A stretch of 64,000 nucleotides of DNA. Origin: Tetraselmis striata (taxonomy: Eukaryota > Chlorophyta > Chlorodendrophyceae > Chlorodendrales > Chlorodendraceae). The stretch is taken from contig VCJN01001132.1 of the NCBI GenBank assembly GCA_006384855.1, positions 281,005 to 345,004 of the forward strand, given 5' to 3'. The notes under the pieces were generated by a model. It had not been told where the DNA came from. It saw only the letters and a program-made list of their open reading frames with translations, and searched no databases. A program made the translations under genes and the position numbers. Below are positions 39,134 to 51,754 of this stretch, piece by piece. Every line of letters starts with the position of its first letter. Within the stretch, counting starts at the first letter, position 1.

Positions 39134-42100
39134 GTCCCCCCCCCCCCCCCCCCCCCCTGCCCTCCCGGTGTCAAAAGGGAGAAGTGAGAGATCAAGATTC
39201 CGCTTTCCAAAATGTGTAAAATAACAAAAGCTGTCTATTATCGGCGCTGCTGCGCTCCGTAGGTACGCCGCCTTCCGGCCTGCCGAGCGCCCCCACGCAG
39301 GCGGCGGCCAGTCCTGGCAGCCGATGTGGCGCTACGCTTTCGAGGCGGTGCGCTCCGACCTCCCCTCGCGGCACCTCTCCGGCCAGGCGCGCTCTGTGGC
39401 GCACCAGGCGCTGCGCTGCCGCTACATAGAGCTGTACAAGCTGCACCTGGCGGTGGCGCCGCGCCGGGGGGCTGAGGAGGAGGATGAGGAGGGGGGGGAG
39501 GAGGAGGAGGGGGAGGGGGGCGGCGCGGCGGCGGAGCTCACGCGCCTGGAGGGCAGCCTGACCATTGCTCACGTGCTGCTGTATCGGGCGCTGGCGGAGC
39601 AGATGCTGCAAAAGGTGGGGGCTACCCCCCCCCCCCCCCCCCCCCCTTCCTCTTCTTCCCCAAGAGGCTCCATCTCTGTGATGGAGGCCGCCACAAGGCC
39701 GGGATGCACCGCAGCTAGCGCCTGCTCTGGGGACATGGCAGGGGGGATCGGGGCGGGGAAGGGGGGTGTGTGTTGCTGCTGCGCCTGACCAGTGACGCAG
39801 CCGAGGGGTGGGCCTATGCGGCGGTGTTGAGATGTTTGCCATTGAGCCATTGCGCACGTGTGGGCGGCGGCTGCTACATGAGGAAAGCCCAGTGTTTTGG
39901 TTTGGTCCACAGCGTTGGGAAGGTGGTGAGAAGGTTCCGCTGCTCAGACCCCAGCCAGCAGACCGCCGCATGTTTCTGCTTTATGCGGACGGCCCAGCAT
40001 GGCCCACACTCTGTCAAGCACCCCTCCTTACCCCCTTTCACCTCGCGCCACTCTGTCCTCATGGTGTGCTAGATCACATGTGCCAGCAGCGTGTGGGTAG
40101 CTGAGCCCCTCGGCGTGGGGGTTGCACGCAGGAGTCGAACGCCTCCGCCACCTCCACTGACAGCCAGCAGAGCGGGTACATCGGCAGCCTGCTCGGCTGG
40201 GGGCTGTCGCGCGCCTCCAGCTACGTGGGCTACCTCCCGTTGCTGGAGGGGCAGACGCCGCTGCCGGAGGGCGCAATCGCGGAGCTGTCGTCCATCCTGC
40301 AGGAGGAGGAGCTGCACCTGTTTGAGGGCGCTTCCAAGCAGCCGCCCTCGGGCATGCAGCTGGAGGTGCACCTGGACGCCACGCGCATCCACGTGGCCCT
40401 GCAGGCGCAGATGGAGGAGCACGTCGAGGTCCTGCCCCAGCCGCTGCCCCCCCCCCCCCCCCCCCCCGCCCCCCCCCCTCCTCTCCCCTCCCCCGCCCCC
40501 CCTCCCCCCCCACCACCCTCTCCCCATTTGCTATGACCGCATCACCCCCTCCAGGATACCATTACCCGCTGCCAATCCGTGGCTTTGATGGGGGATTATG
40601 GAGATGTTGCAGTGGGTATGTGAGATTGACTGCCCGTGAGACAAGGGAGAGTTCCCTGAGCGCACTTCGAGTGGCATGTACACTCACTCGCCCCTGAACC
40701 AGCGAGAACAGTCAGTCTTATTCATTAGCCAGCTAGCCAATCGGTCAGTGCAACGCACATTCTACTGGAAACATCGTTTGGGTCGCCAAGCCTGCATGTC
40801 GGCCCGCACTATTTCGGACAAACCGTGAGGGATTGGGGGTTTCCTCTGTTTTCGATCTGGAGTCGTCATGAAGCCGAGTGCGCACGGCCGCGGCGCTCCT
40901 CTGGAGACATGTAAGGGTGATATGAAGCGTTATTGCGCCGGGGATCCCTCGATAATGTGGTAGCATGGGCCAAATCGCTACGGTGCAGTACTGCTAACTT
41001 TTCAACGGAGCCATTGATATGACCCTCTGTACCATGCCAGCGTTAGTAACACGGCCGGCAGTCTTCGAGCTGGATTTGCCCCCCCCCCCCCCCCTCCCCT
41101 TCCCCCCCGCCCCTTTGGATATCTTTCGTGTCCCCTCTCCTCTGTCTGAATGAAACGCCTTGGCTTTGCCTGCCAGGAGGTTGCGTCGATAGAGGCGCAG
41201 AAGCTGCGGGTCTCTGCCTCCCTCGCCGCCGACAGCTCCGTGTCCCTAATAACCACAATACAGGACGTGGTGGTGCACGACCTCTGCAGCGACCCTGGCG
41301 TCAGCGAGGTGCGCCGGCACGCGTGGCTTGCACACCGATAGCACAAGACTTGCCGGCCACAACGTGCGGGCGCTGACGTGCGGCAAGCCACCCCACGCAG
41401 ATCCTGGTGGCAAGGAGCGGCACGCCCGGTTTCCCGTTTGTGTTGCCGCCAGCTGGCGGCGGCGAAGGTCTCCCCCCCCCCCCCCCCCCTCTACCACGCC
41501 CGCTGCCATGCTCCCCATAGCGACCCGGCTCCATGACAGCGGTGCAGCGCGAGAACACGGCTGACGCGGCGTTGGCGGCTGCGCTCCCCAGCTTCGAGCT
41601 CGCACTCCATGCAGATGCCGATGATCCGGATCACGTATGGCGCGCCCAGGGGCCAGCCGGGCAGCGGGTGAGTGGCCCATTCTGCGCGCTGCTCGTGAAG
41701 CACCCACTCGATCTGCTTGACAGATGCCTGGGCCTACATTTAGATATAGCCACGTCAGCATCTGTTCCGGCTGTCCACTGTTGAATCAAGTCCGTAAACG
41801 ACACCTTGCTATTCGCTCCGCCCCGCGGGTCCCAACAAGAAAGAAGCTTTTTGCACTATCGAGTTGGAGTTTCTGTGCAATGTTTAAATGAATAACCTCC
41901 CGCAATATTTGGGTTTTGAAAAACTCTGAAGGTTGCGGGAAACCGTCACAGGTTTGATATCCTCCTCCAGAAAGGGGTGAAAACTAAGAGTATGTCGCTA
42001 TCGCGCACCCAAAGCGTGGTTGCGGATGGACATCGGCACCCAATTCAGGCTGTCCACTGTTATTTCCCGATGAAGCACAAGCTGCTCCGACACTCGGGCA

Positions 42101-45100
42101 CTCTTGCACGTATGACTACCACCCGGGAAGATGCCGATGTAGTAAGGGTGCCGCCTGATCTACCTGCAGGGTGAACGGCTTGCCCGCCCGGCGCGAGCCC
42201 TCCGCAGACCAGGCGGAGTGCCTGGAGGTTGCGGTGCAGCCCACGGTGCTGCTGGCCCGTCCGGTGTGCCTGGGCCGCCTCATGCAGGTGGGGGACCGGC
42301 TGGGGCGCGTGCCGCTGTACGCTGGGCGCCTTGCGCAGTCGGCGGGGCAGCTGGGCAGCCGCGCGTGCCGGACCACTGCCAAGGCGGAGTTCCTGGCGAA
42401 AAGCTCGCCGGCAATGGGGATGGTACGCACGCCATCAACCCCCCTTCCCTAAAGCCCAGTGGTCCTGTATGTACTATCGTCCTATCGTCCTGTGGATGGT
42501 CCCTAATGCAAATGTGGCCGCGATGCCGACTCACCCACTTGATGATGGAGCACAACTCTTGATTACCGGTCATTAGATCAAATGTATCACTCTACTGCGG
42601 CAGCCAGCAGCATGTCTCTGGATCAGAAGGAGTTGCTGCTGTCGAGAGGCGCACATCCAGATGCGCTCAATGCAGCGAACACTCACCTGTGTGTGCGGCG
42701 CAATGCCTTTCTGCTGTGTGGGGGCAGAACGTGAGGCTCTCCGCCATGGCGGTGCTGCTCCCGAGCTCCGTGAAGGCCACCGAGTCCGGCGTCATGCTAC
42801 AGGCGGATGGTTTGCTGGTCAAGGTGTGTGCCGCCCCGCTGTGATGCTGGCAGCTTTGGCTCGCCGGACTGCACGTATCTAGATTACCGATTTGCTGATG
42901 GCGCGGATACCTTTATACACACTGGAATGAGATTATTGGCTTCAAAACAACAACAAGCGACATTTGCATCGCTCGGCGTCCAGTCCTTGAATGCCGGACT
43001 GTTTCTGTATCTCAGAGCCCGTGTTTGAACAATCGCAACACCCGTTGTGGCATGTCCATATGGGGAGGCCCAATGCCGGTGACGCGCACTTATGAATGAG
43101 CGGTGATTCACTCTGCCTCTGGCACCCTGGACATGCGCAGATTGCCAGCGGCATGGAGGCGTCCCGCGCCAAGGAGCTCATCCGCCAGGCGAGCCAGCCA
43201 GGGGCAGCCTTTGGAGTGCCCACCCGACCGGCGTCCACCGACCGCTCCGTCCGGGCCGCCGTCCAGGAGCTGGAGGACCGGCTGCTGACGCAGCGGGTGT
43301 CCGTCGCGACCGCCTCCGTGCGCGCCGCGACCGTCAACTTTGGCGTGTGCGCGGAGGAGATGCTGGAGCCGGCGGAGATGGATGTGTCTGTGAGCATGGC
43401 TATGCTGCCTGCGCCCGCCACCGACATGCCTCTAACAAGGGCACATGTCAAGCTTGGCAGCCTTGCGGTGAGTCCTGGCACCCCGGGCGCACCGCTCCTT
43501 AGTGCCTATGTGTGTGGGTAATTGTGTTTGGAGGGGGGTTGGGGGGGGCAGGGAGTGTTCCTCCGGCTACAAGAAAAAAGTCTGACAGTGCTCCCTGATG
43601 CTGCTTGGCTCTGGCAGGTGCGGGTGCCGCTGTGCGAGCTTGACATCCTGGAAGGCGTCGCCGGGGCAATGCAACACCTGCAGGAGCTCATGCCGCCGGC
43701 GCCGGAGGGCGACGTTTCCATGCTGCCACGCGAGGCGCTGGCTGGCCTGAGCAGCGTCCGCCTCACCCTGCCACAGCTGAAGGCATGCGGTCCCCCACCA
43801 CAGCGGACCTCCGCACAGCTGAAAGCGCCCTATCCGACAGCATGTTGTCGGCATGCCCTTGGCAGCTGAGGCGAGCCGCTGTGCGCAGGTGGATTTCGAA
43901 GATGATGTACAGAAAGCGCAACCCAACGCCGCTGTGCCGCACGTTTCCCTCAAGCTGGACGCCATCAGCCTTGACTCGGAGGCGCCCCCATGCGAGCGCA
44001 CGCGACTCGACATCCGAAAGGCAAGACCCCCCCCCCCCCCCCCCTCTCTCCCAACTGCAAGTGAGCCTCTGCTCCTGAAGCAATGCAAAGCTGCCTGCGG
44101 TAGGTCGCCCATACTTTCCCACCACCGCAGCTGAACGCCTGGTGCTCTGCGGATGCCCCACAGCTCGAGGTCTCAGATCCACGCTCGCGCTTTCAAGGCC
44201 TGCGCCGCGAGGCCCTGCCCAGTGTCGCCTCGTACATCAGCATTGCCCCCATCCGCTTTGAGCAGGACAACAGGCGTCCCCCCCCCCCCCCCCCCCCCTC
44301 CTCCCCCGCCCCCCGGGTTCCTTTCAGTCATCGCCCCCTACTTCAGTTCCTCCACCCCTAGCCCCACCGATCGCATTATTCACTGCTCCATGCTGCGCCG
44401 CAGGGACCCTGCGCACACCTGGCTGACGGTCAGCCTGTCCGGCATCGCGTGGAGCGGCTACACGGACGAGGAGTGCAACTTCATCCAGATGTGCCACAAG
44501 AACCCCAACCTGCCGGCGATCGAGGTCACCCAGGAGAGCAACGCCCCCGCAGAAGGCCGCGGACCCAGCTCGACCTGCACCAGCGTGAAGCTCTCCGACC
44601 TCTGCGTGGGGCTGGACCTCATCCCCGCGGTGCTCGCGGCGTTCGGGGTGGGACCTGGCGAGCAATCAGCCGAGCAGGAGGTGGGAGCTGCCCCCCTTTT
44701 CTTGCCCCCTGCCCGTCCTCCAGTTGCGCTACGGGCGCAAAATCTCCATGCCGCCAAAAGCTCGCGGATCGTGAGCCTCAAATTGGGGCCTCATGCGACC
44801 TATGGATGGAACGTGTGCATCGGATTTTCACGCGCCCGCTACACTTTCCATTATATTTCACCTGCGGCACTCTTGTTTGCAGTGTTGTTCTAGCCACTCG
44901 TACCTTTCCAGGAAGCTGATGCCATGCGACCTGGCTCGTGATTTGCGAGCCGTGCCTGACTCTGGACCGCCGCTCTGTATGGAATTGCTCAGGGTTCAGA
45001 GGAGGGCAGCCCCAGGACAGCGTCAGAGCAGGACGAGGAGGCAGGAAGCAATGATGGAGATGGCGAAGAGGAAGGGGCGCGGGAAGGGGAGGAGGGGGAG

Positions 45101-48100
45101 GAGGAGGGCGCGGAGAACCGGGTCATGGTGGAGATTTGTCAGTGCCAGGTGGCGCTCAGCGCGTGGGACTCCGGCCGGCGCTCCGTAGCCGCGACCCACA
45201 CGCCAGTGCAGCCGCGGCGGGTCAGCAGGGGCGTCGCCGGGCCGGACTACCTGCTGCTCCACATCCCCGCCGCGCACCTGTCCCTGCCGGTGAGCGCGCC
45301 CTGCCGCGATGCACGCAGCCTTGCCGCCTGAATCCTGCAGTGCGTGGTGTATGCCTCACGCGGTCTGGACTCCTGTGTCAATCCGCACGACATGTTTCTA
45401 GGCCATCTTATATGTGTGTGTGTGTGTGTGTGTGTTGTCCCCGGCAGGCCCTGGGCGACAAGGTTGCAGAAGAGCACGAGCTTCTGTCGCTGGACAAGGC
45501 GGCGCTCTACTGCTGCATCAACGGCCTGCAGACCTCCAGCCCCGCGCTTCTGCAGCTGCCGCAGCTCGCCGTCACCGAGATGCCGCGCAGGGCGGGCGCG
45601 GGGCACCGACTGGAAGCGCGGGTTGCCGCTCTGGAGGCGTGCTTACTGCTGCAGGTGCGTGCCGTCACCCCCCCTTGCCCCGCGCTCCTCCCCAGCCAAT
45701 GTCAAGCACACCGGTATACAGGCAAAGATGTCGCGTGACAACATGACTTGGCAGGCCTTACTGTGTTGGGTGGTTATGGTGCCCAGGTGGTGGAGCCTGT
45801 GGTGAAGGTGGTGTCCTCCAGGCTGCGCCAGCTGGAGAGCTTCTCCCACGGCGGCAGCGGGACGGAGCAGGCCGGCAGCGAGCGCCCGCCGGAGCCGCCG
45901 CCGGCCAGCCCGATCGAGGCGCAGCTGATGCTCGGGCGTGCGGTGGTGCGCATCCGGGACGAGGACGGCGAGACGCCGGCGCTGCTCGCCATACATGTAA
46001 GAGCTTAACGACCCGACTCGCTGCTGCATCTGCTTTATTGGCCCTGTATGAAGTCATATCATCAGTGTACAGGAAGTCCGGGATTAGCGGCCCGCTAAGC
46101 TTTGCCCGGTGCCCGCGTTGGGATGCTCCGCAGAGCATCAGAGGGGAGGTGTGCCGGCAAGCGGCGCCCAACGGCATGCAGACCTCCGTGAGCGTGAGCT
46201 TCCAGCGCCTGGACGTCATGTCGCAGCCCCTGGCGCCCGAGCCCGCGGATGGCTCCCAGGCGGGGTCGCGGCCCGCTGCCTCCAGGGGCGCCTGGGGCAG
46301 CATGCCCAGCCTTCAGGCCTTTGGCTCCAACCAGAGCCTAGGCCAGGCCTCCACGCTGTCGTCGGAAGACAGCGCCCCGGCCGCAATGCAGCTTGCCCCC
46401 CAGCCGTCACCAGAGGTACGCGTCCGACAGCGCCCGGCCCCCTCACACCCCCACCCCCCCCTGATTGGGCAGTCCTGTGCGCCCCTCGCGCCATAAAAAC
46501 CCCAGGAAGCGGCCTTCGGGCTCTGCTATCCCTTACAGGTGCCGGCACGGTGATAAGAACACTGCAAATAAGAAGCTACCCTGCCCTGCGCCTGCCTGTC
46601 CTTAAGTCAACGAAACTATAGCGGAACTATACATATTGAATGTTCTTATAGGTTGCATGCAAGCCCAATTTGAGGCTTATAAAAAGGGTTCCTATAGGTG
46701 CGTCAGCACCCGTACCTGCACCCACCGCCTGCACTCCTGTAGAATGGCGGGTAGGCTTGCCCCTTCCCCCGCCGTCACAACCTGCAGCAGCACTGTTGCT
46801 TCGCCTCATCCCGTGACGGCATGACCCTTCAGCGGCACTAATGCCCTCTCTACCCGCTTCCCGCTCCATCTGTCTCAACGCACGGAAGTGAACACAACCC
46901 AAGCACACCTTGTCTATCAGGGATGACAATCATTTGAGTTGCTAAACGGATAAAACTTCTGGGCGAGTTACTGGGAAATGCCAACAGGTTTCAAGCATTT
47001 CCCTTTCGGGAAGAGAACTCGGTGTTGTAGCCATTGCTTTGGCATGGGTAGCAGCTCTCATGCTAATGGTGAGGTTGGCCAGAAGCATGGCTCCGCCATG
47101 AGTGCTGCGCCGGCCATGGCGACCGGCTACCGGCTTCACAGGGCTCAGGTGCTCATAGGGCAGAGGTGCTGGGGTTGAGGAAGCAGCTGTATGCCTGCCG
47201 CAGGTGTTCGACATGGAGGACTCGAGGCAGAGCCCCCGGTTGAGCGAGGGGCCGCCGTCGGAGGGCGGCCTGCGCGGCGGGAGCGAGGACGAGGAGGACT
47301 TCCAGGACGCGCCGGAGGACTTTGCGTCGCCCAGCTCCTCGCTGCGCACCTTTTCTGGCGGATCCGCGCTGCTGGCGTGGGGGCGGCACTCCTCGCTGCC
47401 GGCGGGTTCCACGTCGGCGCTGGTGGCGGAGCACCACACGCGGGAGCTGGAGCTGCGGCCGGTGCTGCTCTCTGTGGGTGGGCCCCCGGAGGGCGAGGAG
47501 GTGAGCAGCCCCATGACGCTGCCTCATTGCGCGCCCGCCAGTAGACCCCACGGATGGTCCCCGCATCAAGGGCCAGTTCCAACCAGTACGAATCGTGACA
47601 AAAGTGCCACCAAATCTCAAGTCCATGAGGCCACATGATCCGGTCACATCTATATGGCATTCGATCTGGTGTCTGATGATCGACGCATTTGATTTATTGA
47701 AACTATGACCCGAATGGGTCAGGTTGTTAATCGATAAATCAAGTCCGACTTTCCGATGGTACAAGTGAATGCATGCTCAATCTCACGTATTGTCCAGGGA
47801 TGGATGCCATAATAAGTAGGCACTGTAATGACTTATACATCCGCTCCCACTAAATGTCAACATCATGATCTGGTCTTGGTCTGCCAGATGCATCTGTTCT
47901 GGATCTCTTATCGATATTCGATGCGGACTTTTACGCCCCACGTGCCGAGACAATGCGCTGAGCTCACGATCACTCTTGTGCCTTCTCCACGCGCCGCAGG
48001 TGCACTCCCCCGGGAGCTCCGGGGTCGGGGTGGAGGCGACGCTGACCGAGCTGCGGGAGGAGTCCACCCCGAGCGATGCCCCGGCGGGCGGCCGTCCGCT

Positions 48101-51100
48101 CCTGCGCTTGGCCGTCACGCTGTCGGCGCTGCACGCCTCCATGGCCGCCACCGGCTGGGAGGCGGCCAGCGGGGCGCTGCAGCGCGCGGCGGACGCGCTG
48201 GCCAGGCTGATGGAGCCACCAGCGGAGGCGGGGCCGGGCAAGCCGTCGCCATCACCTGCGTCGCCGTCTGCCCTGGAGGTGGACCTCGGCCTGGGGCCGC
48301 TGCGCGGCGTGCTGGCCAGCCGACCCTGCTACGCTGCGGAGCCCTGCCGCTGGCGCGGGCCCGACTCATCGCCGGCCGCGCTGCCGCTGCTGTCGGTGGC
48401 CTGCCGTGTGAGGGTGGCCGCGGCGCTGGTCCTTGGGTCCGGCGTCCTGCCCCTGCCTGCTTCCGCCACCCTGAGTCTGCAGGACATCGCTGTCGCACCG
48501 CTCGCGCTGGCGCCGCCGGCACCCCCACCGCTGGGCGGCTCCTTCCCGGCCAGCCCCGTGAAGGGCGCTCGCGGCAGCGACGCACGTGAGGTTGCCGGTG
48601 GCGGCGGAGTGGGGCATCTCGTGGAGGCGGGCGACTTGCTCCGAATCGCGGAGATCAAGGTGAGAGGCCGCCCCGAGCCCCACCTGCCCGCTCCCAGTCA
48701 CTAACTCGATCGACCACACACAGCTCCATCCTTCTCTGAGGTCTCTGATGCCCTCTATCCGCGGCATAGTGTACTTTTCCGCGATCCTAACCCAGCTCCG
48801 TGCTCCTCTCTCCTCTTCACAGCGAGCATGAACGAAGACATGCGTCCATAATCCAAACAGGTTGCGCATCCAAGCTCTGCTGGCCCCGCCCGGCACACGG
48901 ATTCCCGGCGAAAACACTGCGAATAAGAGAACCTGCCAATCCTGCCAGAGGTCAAACATAAAGTTTAGGTCATGACGGAAATGCTTCAGCGAACGTACCA
49001 ATAGCTTGCATGCAAACCCAACGGCAGGCTCGATGGCCGGTTCTAGTTATCGGGGGAGACAGGCGCGTCGGCACTCGTAGCAACACTGTCATTTCTCTAT
49101 CTATACGTAGCATCAAGTCGGTATCTATTGAGTAGCTGTTGAAGTTTGATGCGGCGCGTGCCCCTCCGCTGCCCAGGTGGCCGGTGAGGTGTCGACAAGC
49201 GTGGACCTGCAGCTCAGCGTCAGCGACGTTGCCTGCTCGGCGTCCAAGCACCAGCTGCAATTGCTCAATGCCTGGCTGGCAGATGCGGAGCGGCACACGC
49301 AGTGCGGCTGCGCCCAGCAGCCGGCAGCGAGATCGCCCACGCCGTCCGGCAAGCCGCATCATGCGAACGCTGGTGCGTAGCCCCTCGTCCGCTCTTGGCA
49401 GCCCCACCTCTTCCCCCCCTTCCCCACCTTGTCCGTTTCGATCTTGCCGCCGCCTGTTCCTCCAGCTGCCGAGGCTCAGGAACAAGCAGCATGCTCTGGG
49501 TGATTGGTGCTGTGCGTGCGGATGTCATGTGAGTCGGGTCCCATCTTGCGGTATTTCAATGACTTTCCCTTGCGATTGAACTTGGCAGTCGCCGGCGCTC
49601 GGTTAGCCTCTCCCACCAACTGGCTAATGATTTGGGCCGACGCGCCGGCGCAGTACTAAGAACACTGCGAATAAGAACCTGTCAGAGGTGAAATATAGAT
49701 GGCAACATAGCAAGCAGCCCTTGCATGCAATCCCGATTCGAGGCTGGCATCACGAGTTCTTACGGATGCCCTGGCACCCGTACACAAGCAGCTGGGCTGA
49801 GACATGCGAGGGCTGCGCTCTGTATCATTACTACACCTAGTACTGGCCAGAGCATATCTCGATGCATGCCCGCCTGACAGTGGTGTACCACCTGATGCTG
49901 TAGCTAGTAGTACATCCTGCACCTGTCGCTCTGTAGTCCTGAACCGGTCGCCCCCAAGAATCCGCCACGGCTTCCTCTCACTGTGTGTGTGCCGCGGCAG
50001 GTCTCACCACTGGAGACTTTCTGGTGGAGCTGGTGGAGGCCTGCGGGAGGGAGCCTCTGGGCATCAGCGTCGCCGCGGGGGTGGACCGCGCCTCGCTCGT
50101 CTTCGCGGACAGCAGCCCGGGCGGCGGCGCGCCCCCGCTGCTGGAGCTCTGCGTGCGCGACGTGCAGTGCAGCGGGCAGGGCGTCCTGGGCAGCGCCGCC
50201 GACGCGCTGGACGGGGCGCTGAAGGCCACGCTGTGCCTGGAGGTGTACAACGCCGAGAAGAAGGCAAGCCCGTGCCGCCTCCCACTCCCACTCCACCTGG
50301 CTGCTCTCAGCGACATGGCGCGCGGGCGGACTGACACGAGGCGCGGTGTCCTTGCCACTAACCTACCAGGGTTGGGAGAATGTGGTGGAGCCGTGGACGG
50401 TCCTGGGCAAGGTGGACGTCTCGCAGCCGTGGCGCCAGTGGAGCCATGCTGGCGCCGTGCAAGGTGCGATGGGCATGGTGTGGACGGTCCCCGCCACTGC
50501 GGCAGCGACTTGCTGGGATCCCTTGCCTTTCGCTCCACGGATAGGCCGACTCCAGTCCTTATCGTACCGTTAGAGTGAGGCAATTAAACACACAAAACGC
50601 AGCACATGGAAGCACCATGGCAGATTATATGGTGGCGTTTACGGACATCACCGCCGCCCAGTTTTGCGTGATCCGGATAGTCCCTGGCACTGCGGCAGCA
50701 GGTCCCACCGCATCAGTTATACCATGGGATGTCCTCTTTCGCCTCCTTTCACACCAAGCCGGCCCCAATCCGCTGTCACGACTGCAGTTGTACATGAGGA
50801 GGCGTGGGAATGGCATCGTCGTTTCCCAGTTGCGCAGGCCGCCCAAGCGCCGAGTCGAAGCTTCTCATCCGGGGGTCTTTCTCGCTGTGTGTGCTGACTC
50901 CCTTCTCCCACTGCTGCCACTACCGCTGCCACTCCCTGATGTGCCGCAGGCATCAGCCTGGACCGCGCGCAGATGCAGTCCGTCAGCGCGTCCATTGGAT
51001 CGGAGTCTGTGCTGCAGCTCACCGCCTCGGCCGCCTCCAGCGACGTGCTCTCCAGCATCCTGGACGCCTGCGAGGAGGCTTTCAGCGCCGCGCCGCCAGG

Positions 51101-51698
51101 CGCCCCGCAGACCACACTCGGGCGCCTGCTGAGGGATTTGGGCGCGGAGTCGGTGCGCTCCACCCCCCTCCCGACCTGCCCTCTGCTGCAGGCGCCATCT
51201 GCTTGGCACCATCTGCCGCGCTCTCACCATCTCATACAAGGGTTTTGTTTCGATGCCTGATTTCGATATTATTAAGCAAAGACAATCCCACATATACATA
51301 TACATGTGCCGACACATAGCATCTGTAAGAGTCCTTATGCCTCAGATTGGGCTTACATGCAACGTAGAAAACATTCTCTTTAGTTTGCGATAGTTTCGCC
51401 TGCATTGCCCTTTGACAGGTCGGGCGGGTTCTTATTCGCAGTGTTCTTACTTCCGCGCCGGCACCTGTATGCATGTCGTGGGTATATGCTGATGATACAC
51501 TACTACACCATAAGTAAGCTTGGTCCCATCATCGTGGTGTTCAGCCCTCTTATCAAGGGGAAGGCATTGAATGGCGCAAATCACCTCTGAATCGAGCAAC
51601 AATTGATTGCGGAGATCTCGGCGCGATGCGACAGGACAGAGCCGTATTTCGGGGGGTCTGTGCAGGCCACCCACTGGCACGGGTAGTACATCCTAAAC

Positions 51699-51754
<56 letters not shown>

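Larger units (their letters stand above)
39263..48659 (+). other. VPS13 segment 2: groove-forming middle exons
   Basis: Exons as read: 39,263-39,614; 40,132-40,428; 41,177-41,308; 41,548-41,667; about 42,170-42,422; 42,728-42,823; 43,141-43,467; 43,618-43,782; 43,889-44,020; 44,131-44,273; 44,404-44,680; 44,993-45,289; 45,448-45,654; 45,787-45,996; 46,134-46,415; 47,204-47,500; 48,000-48,659. The first carries 'MWRYAFEAVRSDLPSRHLSG' and an acidic low-complexity loop; the 44,993 exon begins with another Glu/Asp-rich stretch. The rest is alternating hydrophobic beta sequence as expected of the extended groove. GC donors are at 43,783, 44,021 and 44,274. Phase agrees everywhere except between 41,667 and 42,170, where one base is unaccounted for. 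Confidence 0.7.

Noticed and set aside
35845..41400. Pro-rich or Gly-rich frames over homopolymer tracts
   Set aside because: They arise from poly-C/poly-G runs in introns and upstream DNA and end at arbitrary points.
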